64,000 bases of DNA from Campylobacterales bacterium (GTDB taxonomy: Bacteria; Campylobacterota; Campylobacteria; Campylobacterales; Sulfurimonadaceae): the NCBI GenBank assembly GCA_026390115.1, contig JAPLGO010000023.1:235100-299099 (forward strand), in the 5' to 3' direction. The translations under genes were made by a program, and so were the position numbers. The notes below the pieces were generated by a model that did not search any database, was not told where the DNA came from, and saw only the letters and a program-made list of their open reading frames with translations. How positions within the stretch are numbered: the first letter of the stretch is position 1; the number at the start of each line of letters is the position of its first letter. Shown here piece by piece: positions 1 to 9,394 of this stretch.

Positions 1-1467
1 CTTATTTTTGATATGAAACAGGTCAATCCACATGCAAGAGTAGCAGTGAAACTGGTTTCAACTATCGGTGTCGGAACAATTGCAGCGGGTGTTGCAAAAG
101 CGTATGCGGACAAAATCATCATCTCAGGCGGGGATGGCGGAACGGGCGCTGCTCCGCTTACTTCAATCAAATTTGCCGGAAATCCTTGGGAAATCGGTCT
201 AAGTGAAGCACATAATGCACTTAAAGCAAATAACCTCAGAGGTTTGGTTGAACTTCAAACAGACGGCGGACTCAAATCTGGTTTGGATGTCGTAAAAGCT
301 GCACTTTTGGGTGCTGAAAGTTATGCTTTTGGTACAGGTGTTTTAACAATAGTTGGTTGTAAAATGCTTAGAATTTGTCATGTAAACAAGTGTTCCGTGG
401 GTATCGCAACACAAAATGAGAAACTTCGTAAAGAGTTTTTCAAAGGACATGTGGATCAGGTTATTAATTACTTTACGCTCTTAGCAGAAGATGTTCGTTC
501 TATTATGGCTGAACTAGGGTTTGCAACGATGGAAGAGATGGTAGGTCGTGTAGATTTGCTTAAAGTTGTTGATGACAAGTTTGCGCAAAAATTTGATTTT
601 TCTGCAATTTTACACCAAGAGAGCGGCGTAAATACACATCAGCAAAAATCAAATCCTCCTTTTGACAATAATGAATTTGAAAAAGATGTTTTAAAAGAGG
701 CTATGAACGCTATTAAGCACCCTGAACATCCTATAAGAATCAGTAGAGAGATAACAAACATTCATAGAAGTTTTGGTGCTTTAGTAAGTGGAGAAATAGC
801 GCACTACTACGGTGATAAAGGTCTAAAAGCAGACACGATTAAAATTAATCTGAGTGGTATTGCAGGTCAAGCTTTGGGCGCATTCTTAATTCCCGGCGTT
901 TCTATTTATCTCAACGGTGTGGCGAACGATTACATCGGTAAAGGGATGCATGGCGGAAAAATAATCATTACCTCTAAAAATGAGGGTGAAGAGTTTAGTG
1001 CCGGCGGAAATACATGTCTTTATGGTGCAACAGGCGGTAAACTTTACATCTCCGGAAGTGTAGGAGAGAGATTTGCAGTTCGTAACTCGGGTGCTTTGGC
1101 AATAGTTGAGGGTTCCGGAGATAACGCATGCGAGTACATGACAGGCGGAATCGTTGCAATTCTTGGCAAAACAGGTCTCAACTTTGGTGCCGGTATGACA
1201 GGCGGAGTAAGTTTTGTATATGATGCCGACCACAGTTTCGTAGAGAATGTGAATCGTGAGTTGGTTGAAGCTATTCGCATTGACACGGACGAGGGAGCAG
1301 ATGCGAGACATCTTCTGAAAAAACTTTTAAAAGATTATGTTGTAGAGACAAATAGCCTTAAAGCAAAAGAGTTGCTTGCTAACTTCAGAGTAGAGGTGAG
1401 AAACTTCTGGCTTATCCGTCCTAAAAACTTAACAAAACTACCTCTTAATCTTGAGAATGGAGACTAA
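1..1467 (+). CDS. gltB: Glutamate synthase large subunit, C-terminal part (5' end outside window)
   Basis: The reading frame is open from base 1, so the gene starts upstream. The visible 488 residues are the C-terminal part of the FMN/Fe-S alpha subunit of NADPH-glutamate synthase, which makes glutamate from glutamine-derived ammonia and 2-oxoglutarate. The FMN-barrel segment with GVGTIAAGVAKA and GGDGGTGAAP is followed by the 3Fe-4S cysteine pattern CKMLRICHVNKC, then the GXGXG beta-helix domain (repeats such as GGKIIIT, GGNTCLYGATGGKLY). The stop lies one base before the gltD start, so the two subunits form an operon. No sign of decay in the visible part. Confidence 0.95.
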   Translation, partial: LIFDMKQVNPHARVAVKLVSTIGVGTIAAGVAKAYADKIIISGGDGGTGAAPLTSIKFAGNPWEIGLSEAHNALKANNLRGLVELQTDGGLKSGLDVVKAALLGAESYAFGTGVLTIVGCKMLRICHVNKCSVGIATQNEKLRKEFFKGHVDQVINYFTLLAEDVRSIMAELGFATMEEMVGRVDLLKVVDDKFAQKFDFSAILHQESGVNTHQQKSNPPFDNNEFEKDVLKEAMNAIKHPEHPIRISREITNIHRSFGALVSGEIAHYYGDKGLKADTIKINLSGIAGQALGAFLIPGVSIYLNGVANDYIGKGMHGGKIIITSKNEGEEFSAGGNTCLYGATGGKLYISGSVGERFAVRNSGALAIVEGSGDNACEYMTGGIVAILGKTGLNFGAGMTGGVSFVYDADHSFVENVNRELVEAIRIDTDEGADARHLLKKLLKDYVVETNSLKAKELLANFRVEVRNFWLIRPKNLTKLPLNLENGD

Positions 1468-1468
1468 T

Positions 1469-2854
1469 ATGAAAGAATTTTTAACAATTGAAAGAGTAGA
1501 TGCAACTAAAAGATTGGTGGTTGAGAGAACAAGGGATTTTGGTGAAATTTATGAACTGTTTACTCCACATGATGCGAGCGCTCAGAGTGAAAGATGTATC
1601 CAGTGCGGTGATCCTTATTGTTTAAACAAATGTCCGCTTCACAACTATATTCCGCAATGGCTGAAATCTATTGCTGAAAAAGATTTGGAGTTTGCATTTA
1701 AACTCTCGAATGAACCGTCTCCTTTTCCTGAGGTAATGGGGAGAGTTTGCCCGCATGACAGACTTTGCGAGGGTGATTGCAGTCTCAATGACGGACATGG
1801 TGCCATTACCATTGGCTCGATAGAGACACACATTACGGAAGAGGGATTCAAACAAGGTTTTAAACCGGAATTTCCTGGAATTACTACAGGTAAAAAAGTG
1901 GCAGTTATAGGAAGCGGACCGGCCGGGTTATCGGCAGCCACTTATCTTCTCCGCTCAGGCATTGCCGTAACCATGTATGAAAGATGCGACCGTGCAGGCG
2001 GACTGCTTACTTATGGAATTCCTAACTTCAAACTTGATAAAAAGATAGTTGAGAGACGCGTAAAACTTCTCGAAGAGGCTGGTCTCAAACTGGTTCTGAA
2101 TTGTGAAGTGGGCAAGGATATTACCTTTGAAGAAATAGCAGATATGCATGATGCAATGTTTATAGGTGTCGGTGCTACAAAGGCTAAAAAAGCCGGTTTA
2201 TCAGGTGAAAATGCTCCTAACGTTTATGCGGCCATGGATTATTTAACTCAAATTCAGAGAAAAAACTTTAAATTATCGTACGAGAAAAAGTTTGATTTTA
2301 AAGATTTAAATGTAGTCGTAATCGGCGGCGGTGATACTGCTATGGATTGTCTCAGAACTGCAAAAAGAGAGGGTGCAAGAAGTGTAACTTGTCTTTATCG
2401 CCGTGATGCACACAACATGCCTGGAAGCCAAAAAGAGTACAAAAACGCGATGGAAGAGGGTGTTGATTTTACCTTCTTTGTGTCGCCAAAAGAGATAGTA
2501 CAAAATGAAAATGGCAAAGCTGTAGGCGTTGAAGTTGTTAAAACAAATCTTGGTGCAAAAGATGAGAGCGGTCGCCAAAAGATGGAAGAGGTTAAAGGAA
2601 GTGAATACAGAGTAAATGCAGATGTAATTATAATGTCATTAGGATTTGACCCTGCTGTTCCCTCATTTTTGGCAGAAAACGGCATTGAAACAAACAGCTG
2701 GGGCGGAATCATCATAAATGAAGCAACACATGAGACAACAACTGCGGGAATTTACGCCGGCGGAGATTGTTACAGAGGTGCAGATTTGGTTGTGACAGCA
2801 GCGTTTGACGGTCGAGAAGCTGCAAGAAGCATAGCAAAATCTTTACTTAAATAG
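1469..2854 (+). CDS. gltD: Glutamate synthase small (beta) subunit
   Basis: NADPH-oxidising beta subunit of glutamate synthase, passing electrons through FAD and Fe-S clusters to GltB. Residues near 45-65 carry the cysteine motif CIQCGDPYCLNKCPLHNYIP. The FAD-binding VIGSGPAGLSAATYL lies near 150 and the NADPH-binding VVIGGGDTAMDC near 285. At 461 aa it has the family's usual length. I chose the ATG at 1469 because GGAG sits just upstream and it directly follows the gltB stop; an upstream ATG at 1451 would overlap gltB. A strong hairpin after the stop probably ends the operon. Confidence 0.95.
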   Translation: MKEFLTIERVDATKRLVVERTRDFGEIYELFTPHDASAQSERCIQCGDPYCLNKCPLHNYIPQWLKSIAEKDLEFAFKLSNEPSPFPEVMGRVCPHDRLCEGDCSLNDGHGAITIGSIETHITEEGFKQGFKPEFPGITTGKKVAVIGSGPAGLSAATYLLRSGIAVTMYERCDRAGGLLTYGIPNFKLDKKIVERRVKLLEEAGLKLVLNCEVGKDITFEEIADMHDAMFIGVGATKAKKAGLSGENAPNVYAAMDYLTQIQRKNFKLSYEKKFDFKDLNVVVIGGGDTAMDCLRTAKREGARSVTCLYRRDAHNMPGSQKEYKNAMEEGVDFTFFVSPKEIVQNENGKAVGVEVVKTNLGAKDESGRQKMEEVKGSEYRVNADVIIMSLGFDPAVPSFLAENGIETNSWGGIIINEATHETTTAGIYAGGDCYRGADLVVTAAFDGREAARSIAKSLLK

Positions 2855-2872
2855 TTAATATCTGATGTTACG

Positions 2873-2900
2873 CACTAAAACGAACGCGTCCGTTTTAGTG
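2873..2900 (+). terminator. Hairpin after gltD
   Basis: Perfect 10-bp inverted repeat CACTAAAACG / CGTTTTAGTG with an 8-base loop, 18 bases after the gltD stop. A second perfect 14-bp palindrome (GGGACATATGTCCC) follows at 2904-2917, just before the next gene's ribosome site. No long T run follows, so termination or mRNA 3'-end protection is inferred. Confidence 0.55.
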
Positions 2901-2943
2901 GCAGGGACATATGTCCCTACAACCCCCTAAAGAAGGAAAGAAA

Positions 2944-3378
2944 ATGAAAAAGTTACTATTTATATCGGTTGCAACTTTACTGTTACTAAATGGATGTGCT
3001 ACGAGCGGAGTTCCGGAGTATAGCGGCAAAGATTATAATCAAATAAAAAGATATGATACAGGTGTAGTTGTCGATGCAAAACCAGTAGTTATAACGGATG
3101 ATGGTACGGGCACATTTTTGGGTGCTATCATCGGTGGAGTTGTCGGTTCTACGATGGGCAGAGGTGCCGGAAATACATTGGCGACACTCGGCGGTGGTTT
3201 GGTCGGCGGTTATGCAGGAAGCCAAGTTGCAAAAGCAAATGCCATGGAGCTAACGGTTGACTTAGACAATGGCGAACATGTGGTAGTAGTTGCAAAAGGT
3301 GTGAACATTTTTGCAGGAGACCGTGTGAGAATTGTGAAAGACGGCTCAAAAGTTGCACAAGTTTATAAGATAAATTAA
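2944..3378 (+). CDS. Glycine-zipper outer-membrane lipoprotein, SlyB/17-kDa type
   Basis: A 144-residue protein with a lipoprotein signal peptide ending in the lipobox LNGC, so Cys about 18 is the lipidated residue. It is followed by a glycine-zipper segment rich in GGxxG repeats (GAIIGGVVGSTMGRGAGNTLATLGGGLVGG, given here only to show spacing: glycines every 4 residues) and a small beta-rich C-terminal domain. This is the architecture of SlyB/Rickettsia 17-kDa lipoproteins. The start at 2944 is chosen because AGAAGGA stands before it and the signal peptide begins there; the in-frame ATG at 2911 adds residues that do not fit a signal peptide. Role in envelope integrity is inferred from the family. 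Confidence 0.85.
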   Translation: MKKLLFISVATLLLLNGCATSGVPEYSGKDYNQIKRYDTGVVVDAKPVVITDDGTGTFLGAIIGGVVGSTMGRGAGNTLATLGGGLVGGYAGSQVAKANAMELTVDLDNGEHVVVVAKGVNIFAGDRVRIVKDGSKVAQVYKIN

Positions 3379-3415
3379 TTTTAAATAGTATTACTAAAAA
3401 ACAGGAGTTACTACC

Positions 3416-4333
3416 ATGTTAACATATATTTTTGGTCACACAAATCCAGACTCTGACTCTATTGTCGGGGCGATTTCACTCGCTCATCTTAAAAATCAGC
3501 TAGGTGAAGAGTGTATTGCTACGCGTCAAGGTGAAATATCACCTGAAACAGAATTTATTCTTGACAAATTTGGCGGAACACTTCCTGAACTTAAAACTTC
3601 TTATGCCGGAGAGAGTGTTTATTTGGTTGACTTCTCAGATATTGCACAAGCTCCAAAAGATATAAAAGAGGCAACAATTTTGGGTATAGTTGACCACCAC
3701 AAATTAGGCGATTTAACTACAGATACGCCTCTTGAGTGCTGGATTCGTCCAATCGGATGTACAAATACTATTATCAAAGAGATGTATGATTATCATAAAA
3801 TTGAAATTCCAAAAGATATAGCCGGAATGATGCTGTGTGCAATTTTGAGTGACACGGTGATTTTTAAATCTCCGACATGTACAAAAGTGGACACAAAAGC
3901 TGTAAAAGAGCTGGCAGAAATCTGCGGTATTGAAGATTATAAAGCTCTCGGAATGGAGATGTTTATTGCAAAATCACAGATTGATGGTGCAACAGCAAGA
4001 GATTTAAACACAAGAGATTATAAAGAGTTCGACATGAACGGTACAAAAGTCGGTATCGGTCAGCTTGAGATGATAGATATTTCTGTATTGTATAGCAGAA
4101 TAGATGAGCTTTTTAAAGATATGAAGCAGATGAAGGAAGAGGGTACTCTTCATACAATTGCGATTCTTTTAACAGATATCATGAAAGAGGGTTCACAACT
4201 TTTGGTTTTAAGTGATGATATGAGCAAAGTAGAATCAGCATTTAATATAAAAATAGAAAACAATCAAGCATGGCTTGAAGGCGTTTTAAGCCGTAAAAAG
4301 CAAGTTATTCCTTTTCTTCAACCACAGTTTTAA
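3416..4333 (+). CDS. ppaC: Manganese-dependent inorganic pyrophosphatase (class II, DHH family)
   Basis: Hydrolyses pyrophosphate to phosphate in the cytoplasm. The 305-residue protein shows the DHH-phosphoesterase metal motifs GHTNPDSDS near the N-terminus and DHHK near residue 100, with conserved D residues between them, and the DHHA2 domain in the second half ending with SRKKQVIP, a hallmark of the family's C-terminal substrate loop. Length matches class II enzymes (about 305-310). It stands alone with its own ribosome site AGGAG at 3402-3406. Confidence 0.93.
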   Translation: MLTYIFGHTNPDSDSIVGAISLAHLKNQLGEECIATRQGEISPETEFILDKFGGTLPELKTSYAGESVYLVDFSDIAQAPKDIKEATILGIVDHHKLGDLTTDTPLECWIRPIGCTNTIIKEMYDYHKIEIPKDIAGMMLCAILSDTVIFKSPTCTKVDTKAVKELAEICGIEDYKALGMEMFIAKSQIDGATARDLNTRDYKEFDMNGTKVGIGQLEMIDISVLYSRIDELFKDMKQMKEEGTLHTIAILLTDIMKEGSQLLVLSDDMSKVESAFNIKIENNQAWLEGVLSRKKQVIPFLQPQF

Positions 4334-4356
4334 ACTTTAAATATTTCCATATGTGC

Positions 4357-4396
4357 CCGAACGAAATGACAAATGATATTTTTTTGCTTCGTTCGG
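4357..4396. repeat. Inverted repeat in the ppaC/cytochrome intergenic region
   Basis: Perfect 9-bp arms CCGAACGAA (4357-4365) and TTCGTTCGG (4388-4396) around a 22-base loop that includes seven T. It may be the ppaC terminator, but the loop is long, so the role is uncertain. Confidence 0.4.
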
Positions 4397-4517
4397 AGTA
4401 TATGTGAAAAAATCGCCACAATTCATTTCAAAAATATTATACAATTAATCTATATCAATAAAATTAGAAGTAATAAAAGCTACCATCTATCTATTATTCA
4501 AAAAGAAGGTGAATATC

Positions 4518-4604
4518 GTGATTACAGATGAATTACAAGCGGCTTACTTATTCCTAGAATCGTTAGTGTTTCTACTTATTGCTAAAAAAATGGCATTAGC
4601 ATGA
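4518..4604 (+). CDS. Possible 28-aa hydrophobic leader peptide before the cytochrome operon
   Basis: GTG start with GAAGGTGA seven to ten bases upstream. It encodes 28 residues (MITDELQAAYLFLES then VFLLIAKKMALA), predicted to form one membrane helix. Its TGA overlaps the ATG of the following haem-protein gene as ATGA, a layout typical of translational coupling. I recognise no family. It could be a genuine small membrane subunit, a coupling leader, or chance. Confidence 0.4.
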   Translation: MITDELQAAYLFLESLVFLLIAKKMALA

Positions 4605-5851
4605 ATATATATATAAAAACATCTCTTAAAATAGTTGTCGTTGTGATATTAGTTTTTGAAGCTTTATCGTATCTTCTAACAAAAAAAGTAGATAAGCATT
4701 ATAGTGATGATGAGCTAAGACAAACTGCACTTTCTAGGAATATGTCAACTGTTCCAACTACATACAAAGAACTTCTAAAGGTTGTAGATAGCCCGGAAAA
4801 TAGGTTAAGTAAAGATAAAATAGAGTTGGGTAAGAATCTGTTTTTTGATAAAATTTTATCTAAAGACAGGGATATAAGCTGTGATACTTGTCACATGATA
4901 GAAAAAGACAACAGAGAAAACAAAACATTCTCAAATATGCTCCTCTCAAAAAATAATGATTCCGCAAAAGATTGTGTCGTATGTCATTTATCCGACCAAA
5001 GCGGTACAGACAGGTTAGGGACTGCTATTGGACATAATCAACAAACAAACCCTTTACACCTGAACACACTTAGCATCTTAAACTCTGCATTAGCAAAACA
5101 TCAAACTTGGAGCGGAGAAGTCAAGAGTGTGGAACAACAAGCCGGTAATTCAATACAAGATCCCTATAAGATGAATTTAAGTGCGCAAGATGCGCAGCAG
5201 AGATTATCTTTGGATAACTCATATGCTCAAATGTTTGAAAAGGTCTTTAAAGATCAAAAAAATCCAACAGCTCCAACTCTCACTTTTGAAAATTTGCAAA
5301 AAGCTATCGGTGCTTATGTCAGAACACTTTTAACTCGCAGTGATTATGACAAATTTTTAGATGGTGATGATAGTGCAATAAGCCAAGAGGCAAAAAAGGG
5401 TTTGGCAAATTTTATGAATTTTGGCTGTAAAGGATGTCATACAGGCAAAAGTGTCGGAGGGCAGAGCATACAAAAATTTCCATTGCGAGATTACAATAGT
5501 TTTCTTGATTTAACAAATACTTTCAGTGAAAATACGAAGGGAAGAGCTGTTAGCCAAGTTAGTTTTAATTTCAGTATGAGTCATCCCTATCCATTTGAAA
5601 ATATTGGCGGGTTTATGGGTAAAAATGGTCAACGGTTATTTAGGGTTCCTATGCTAAGAAATGTTACTAAAACATCACCCTATTTTCACAATGGCTCAGT
5701 TGCAAAGCTGAGAGATGCAGTACATATCATGGCAAAACATCAATTGGGAATGAATCTTACCGACACACAAACGGATGAAATAATAGCATTCCTAAAAACC
5801 TTGGAAGGGGATATTGTAAATTATTCTATTGAAGAGGAAGGAAAGCTATGA
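4601..5851 (+). CDS. Membrane-anchored cytochrome c peroxidase family protein with three CxxCH motifs
   Basis: A 416-residue protein. Residues 8-26 are an uncleaved membrane anchor or signal segment. Haem-binding motifs are CDTCH (94-98), CVVCH (125-129) and CKGCH (276-280). The outer two correspond to the two haems of the di-haem peroxidase (CCP/MauG) fold, and the segment FRVPMLRNVTKTSPYFHNGS near 347-366 is the conserved family signature. The middle CVVCH is extra relative to classical bacterial peroxidases. It probably acts in the periplasm on peroxide or as an electron carrier; substrate not deducible. The stop overlaps the next gene as ATGA, so the two multihaem proteins are probably made together. 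Confidence 0.85.
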   Translation: MNIYIKTSLKIVVVVILVFEALSYLLTKKVDKHYSDDELRQTALSRNMSTVPTTYKELLKVVDSPENRLSKDKIELGKNLFFDKILSKDRDISCDTCHMIEKDNRENKTFSNMLLSKNNDSAKDCVVCHLSDQSGTDRLGTAIGHNQQTNPLHLNTLSILNSALAKHQTWSGEVKSVEQQAGNSIQDPYKMNLSAQDAQQRLSLDNSYAQMFEKVFKDQKNPTAPTLTFENLQKAIGAYVRTLLTRSDYDKFLDGDDSAISQEAKKGLANFMNFGCKGCHTGKSVGGQSIQKFPLRDYNSFLDLTNTFSENTKGRAVSQVSFNFSMSHPYPFENIGGFMGKNGQRLFRVPMLRNVTKTSPYFHNGSVAKLRDAVHIMAKHQLGMNLTDTQTDEIIAFLKTLEGDIVNYSIEEEGKL

Positions 5852-7674
5852 AAACTAAGCATATAAAAATATATATACTCCTGCTATTTATAACGGGATT
5901 ATTACAATTAGATATTTTAAATATCGAGTGGGGATATTTTAAATATGTACAAGCGCTGCATATACTCGGCTCTATTATCGTAACTCTATTCTTATTAGTA
6001 CCGCTGGTCAATATTCATGTCTATAAACATCTCATTGTTCAAAAAGAAAATTCTATAAATGGCTTATTGCTTGGATTTGTACTCTTTTTAATTACTGCTA
6101 GCGGGTTCTACCTATTTTTGGTTGGAAATCGCGGTGGAGATGTGTTTGGAGCATACTCCTTCAATATACACTTATATGGTTCATTCCTTTTATTAATCGC
6201 TTTATTCATGCATACAAAAAAAAGAGTAAATCCAACAATTATATCAGGGATTGCACTCCTATTTATCGGTGCTCTTTTTTATCCTGCTCTCTCTTTTGGT
6301 GACACAGGTAACAAACTGACAAATATGCAACTTGAGGAAAAGGTAGAGAGATACCATATTGAAGATTGGACAAATTCTGCCAAATGTAAATCGTGCCATA
6401 CCGAAATATTTAATCAATGGGCAGATTCAAATCATAGACATATGGCAGATACAAATCCATACTATATGGTTATGGAAAACTTAGCTGCACAAGATAAAGG
6501 ACATGGGTTTCGAAAATGGTGTATGGGGTGTCATAATCCTAGTGCAGTTACGACCGGGCAAGATAAAACAACGCATACTATGAATGACAATACTATGCCT
6601 GATGTTCTTTTTGAGAGCGGTTCAGCATCTCTCATTGATGAGCTAAAAACCCATGGCAATGCAAAGCTTGAACAGGGAATTTCTTGTATAACATGTCATA
6701 GAATCACAAAAACCGAGTCAAAAGGAAATAGCTCTTATAGCCTAGATTTGACAAACAGAAAAAAATATGTTTTTGAAGATAGCAATTCAAAAGTGAATCA
6801 GTGGCTTGATGAAAAATTTATAAATTCAAATCCAAAAGTTCATAAAGAGAGTTACTCAAATCCTATTTATAAAAAAAGCACCTATTGTGCCTCTTGTCAT
6901 GATGAATTTCTACCAGATAGCAATCTTAGCGTTGTAGCAACTTTTAAAGAGTGGGAGAAATCTCCGTTTAATAATCCTACAGATTTGAGTAAGCACAAAA
7001 ATTGTATAGATTGTCATATGACAAATTTAAAAGATAATAAATTTTCACCTTTAAAAGATGCTTCAACTGATGGTGGAAAAATAAAAGAGGATGTGAAAGT
7101 TCACTATTTTTCAGGTTCAAATCACTTTTTATCAGGGCTTAAAAACAAAGTGAATGAAGAGCAGACAATTCAGCTACTTAAGACATCGGCAAAACTTGAT
7201 GTGGAGATAGAAGACGGTAAAATAAAAGTGGGTGTAAAAAATGTAGGAGCGGGGCATCATCTACCAACCGGAGTTGCCGATTTTAGAGAGTTGTGGCTCG
7301 ATATAACACTTAAAGACAAAGATAATAAAGTTGTCTTTGAAAGCGGAAAACTTAAAGATGATAATAATCTAGGAGAGGATGCAAGACCTTTTATGAAAAT
7401 TTTTGGTGATGAAAATGGCATACCGGTAGGATTGCTTTTTTGGAAATATAAAAAGCTTTTAAGTGATACTAGAATACCAGCAGGAGAGAGAAGGGTAGAG
7501 AGCTATGATATAAAAGAGGCTGAGAAATTACAGTACCCATTAACCGCGACTATAAAACTTAACTTTAGAGTCTATCCTCAGTGGGTAACGGATGCCGTAA
7601 AACGGGCATATCCGCAGCTTCCGAATCCTCCAGTGGTTGAGTTAAATAAAATAGAAAAAGTGTTTTTAAAATGA
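5848..7674 (+). CDS. Membrane pentahaem cytochrome c (c554-like)
   Basis: A 608-residue protein with about five hydrophobic helices in residues 8-150 that contain several histidines (H38, H57, H61, H108, H122), which could ligate b haem; this is inference. A periplasmic part follows with five CxxCH motifs at C180, C225, C280, C347 and C386, in the spacing of cytochrome c554-type multihaem proteins. The C-terminal 180 residues look beta-rich and haem-free. A quinol-oxidising membrane module feeding the neighbouring peroxidase-like protein is a plausible reading. It overlaps the upstream gene by 4 bases. Confidence 0.8.
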   Translation: MKTKHIKIYILLLFITGLLQLDILNIEWGYFKYVQALHILGSIIVTLFLLVPLVNIHVYKHLIVQKENSINGLLLGFVLFLITASGFYLFLVGNRGGDVFGAYSFNIHLYGSFLLLIALFMHTKKRVNPTIISGIALLFIGALFYPALSFGDTGNKLTNMQLEEKVERYHIEDWTNSAKCKSCHTEIFNQWADSNHRHMADTNPYYMVMENLAAQDKGHGFRKWCMGCHNPSAVTTGQDKTTHTMNDNTMPDVLFESGSASLIDELKTHGNAKLEQGISCITCHRITKTESKGNSSYSLDLTNRKKYVFEDSNSKVNQWLDEKFINSNPKVHKESYSNPIYKKSTYCASCHDEFLPDSNLSVVATFKEWEKSPFNNPTDLSKHKNCIDCHMTNLKDNKFSPLKDASTDGGKIKEDVKVHYFSGSNHFLSGLKNKVNEEQTIQLLKTSAKLDVEIEDGKIKVGVKNVGAGHHLPTGVADFRELWLDITLKDKDNKVVFESGKLKDDNNLGEDARPFMKIFGDENGIPVGLLFWKYKKLLSDTRIPAGERRVESYDIKEAEKLQYPLTATIKLNFRVYPQWVTDAVKRAYPQLPNPPVVELNKIEKVFLK

Positions 7675-7754
7675 ACATTAAACTGATTATTTAGGATATT
7701 ATTGTTATTCCAAATTAGCATTCTAAATTCTAAAATAAAAGATAAAGGTGTATT

Positions 7755-8570
7755 ATGAGAATAGCAATAACAGGGGCGGGCGGTTTCGTCGCAAAACTGC
7801 TTAGAGATACTTTTAGCGACATCGTGGCAATTGAGCGAAAAGATAGCGAAGAGACTATTTTAGAGAAATTAAAAGGTGTGGATGTCGTCATAAATCTTGC
7901 AGGTTCTCCAATTATAAATAAATGGACGCAAGAGTATAAAAAACTCCTTATATCAAGCCGCATAGAAACTACTAAAAAAATTGTAAAAGCAATCAATCAA
8001 AGTGATGTAAAGCATTTTATCTCTACCTCCGCCATCGGAGCATATCCTGATAACATAGCATGTGATGAACAATATGTTGGGTATGGGGATGATTTTTTGG
8101 GTCAGCTTACTAAGGAATGGGAAGCTGAGGCGAATATATGTGAAAAACCTACAACCATATTGCGTTTCGGGGTTATTTTAGGCAAAGATGGCGGAGCTTT
8201 GGCTCAGATGCTTCTTCCTTTTCGCTTAGGTTTAGGCGGAGTAATCGGCAACGGTAAAATGATGATGAGCTGGATTGATAGTGCTGATTTGATGAATATT
8301 TATAAGTTTGTAATTGATAAAAAAGCAACCGGTGTTTTTAACGCTGTCTCCCCAGCGCCAATTTCAAACTACACTTTTACAAAAGCCCTAGGCAAAGTTT
8401 TAAACAGACCGACACTCTTCCCGCTTCCGGAATTTGTACTAAGAATTATTTACGGCGAGGGTGCAACAGTCTTAACAGGTTCAAAAGAGATTTATCCAAA
8501 AGCACTCAGTGAAGCAGGCTTTATCTTTGAATATCCAACGATTGATGCTTCATTAATCCATTTATTTTGA
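7755..8570 (+). CDS. TIGR01777-type NAD(P)-dependent epimerase/reductase (YfcH-like)
   Basis: A 271-residue short-chain/extended Rossmann protein. The start MRIAITGAGGFVAK gives the GxxGxxG nucleotide-binding loop. VINLAGSPI and RFGVILGKDGGALAQMLLPFRLGLGG match the conserved blocks of the TIGR01777 sugar-epimerase-like family (E. coli YfcH, plant SulA). The substrate is unknown for the family. Ribosome site AAAGG lies at 7744-7748. It stands alone between the cytochrome operon and the convergent rpoN operon. Confidence 0.85.
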   Translation: MRIAITGAGGFVAKLLRDTFSDIVAIERKDSEETILEKLKGVDVVINLAGSPIINKWTQEYKKLLISSRIETTKKIVKAINQSDVKHFISTSAIGAYPDNIACDEQYVGYGDDFLGQLTKEWEAEANICEKPTTILRFGVILGKDGGALAQMLLPFRLGLGGVIGNGKMMMSWIDSADLMNIYKFVIDKKATGVFNAVSPAPISNYTFTKALGKVLNRPTLFPLPEFVLRIIYGEGATVLTGSKEIYPKALSEAGFIFEYPTIDASLIHLF

Positions 8571-8632
8571 TTTTTAAACCCTAATTCAATAATATTGGTT
8601 TAGCTAAATTTTAATTTGGCGGGAAAGGAAGA

Positions 8633-9385
8633 TTATAGTATTTTCTCTTGCCCGATTCTATACAGAGCAAAATCATACTTCAGCGGGTCTTTCTTGTCAA
8701 ACCCTTTTAACGTTTGTGTAAGTTCTATCGCAGCTTGCAAGTCACAAGTTTTTCTTTGTAAAAGTCCTAGTTTTTGAGATACCTTAAAAGTATGCGTATC
8801 AAGAGGCATAATTAAATCTGCCTTGTTAATTTCACTCCATAAACCCATGTCAATATTATCCTCTCTCACCATCCATCTGAGAAACATCATCCATCTTTTT
8901 AGTGCTCCGACACCTTTTGTTTTTGTGGTGACTTTTGAGATTAAAAAATTATATCCTTGTGTGGCATGCGGATATAAAGAAGTTATAGTTTTAATAAGTT
9001 CATTTATTCCCTCAAGAGCACTTCTGTTTTTCAGGTATCCGCTCTTAAAAACTTCTTCAAGAGTTGTTATTTCATCTAGCCGTTTGAGTGCTATAAAAAG
9101 AGCTATAATATCTTCACTCTTTTGAAATCTGTAGTAGTGGCTTTTTAATGCTTCTTTTATCTCTTCATCACTTTTTTGAAGCAAAGAAAAATTCAATGAA
9201 TTCAAAAACTTTACAATCTGTTTCACATTTCCATATGCAAAAAAGGCACAAATAAGAGAAATAGTTGGGTCTTTATAACGATGCGCTACCAAAATCGGGT
9301 CAAGCTTATCAACGGATATTTCACCGACTTGATTCCGTTTTTGCACTTCTAAATCTAAGAGTTTTTTTATCTTTATATTTTTCAA
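8633..9385 (-). CDS. TIGR02757/DUF2400 family protein
   Basis: A 250-residue protein with KRWMMFLRWMVR, MGLW, LIMPLDTHTFKVSQKLGL and DPLKYDFALYRIG, the signature blocks of the TIGR02757 (DUF2400) family. That family resembles helix-hairpin-helix DNA glycosylases but has no proven activity. It is the last gene of the minus-strand rpoN operon, 9 bases after the rpoN stop. Confidence 0.85.
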   Translation of the reverse strand: MKNIKIKKLLDLEVQKRNQVGEISVDKLDPILVAHRYKDPTISLICAFFAYGNVKQIVKFLNSLNFSLLQKSDEEIKEALKSHYYRFQKSEDIIALFIALKRLDEITTLEEVFKSGYLKNRSALEGINELIKTITSLYPHATQGYNFLISKVTTKTKGVGALKRWMMFLRWMVREDNIDMGLWSEINKADLIMPLDTHTFKVSQKLGLLQRKTCDLQAAIELTQTLKGFDKKDPLKYDFALYRIGQEKIL

Positions 9386-9394
9386 ATAGCGACC

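Noticed and set aside
886..1311. Minus-strand open frames inside gltB
   Set aside because: Shadows of a strongly conserved glutamate synthase domain, without ribosome sites or recognisable products.
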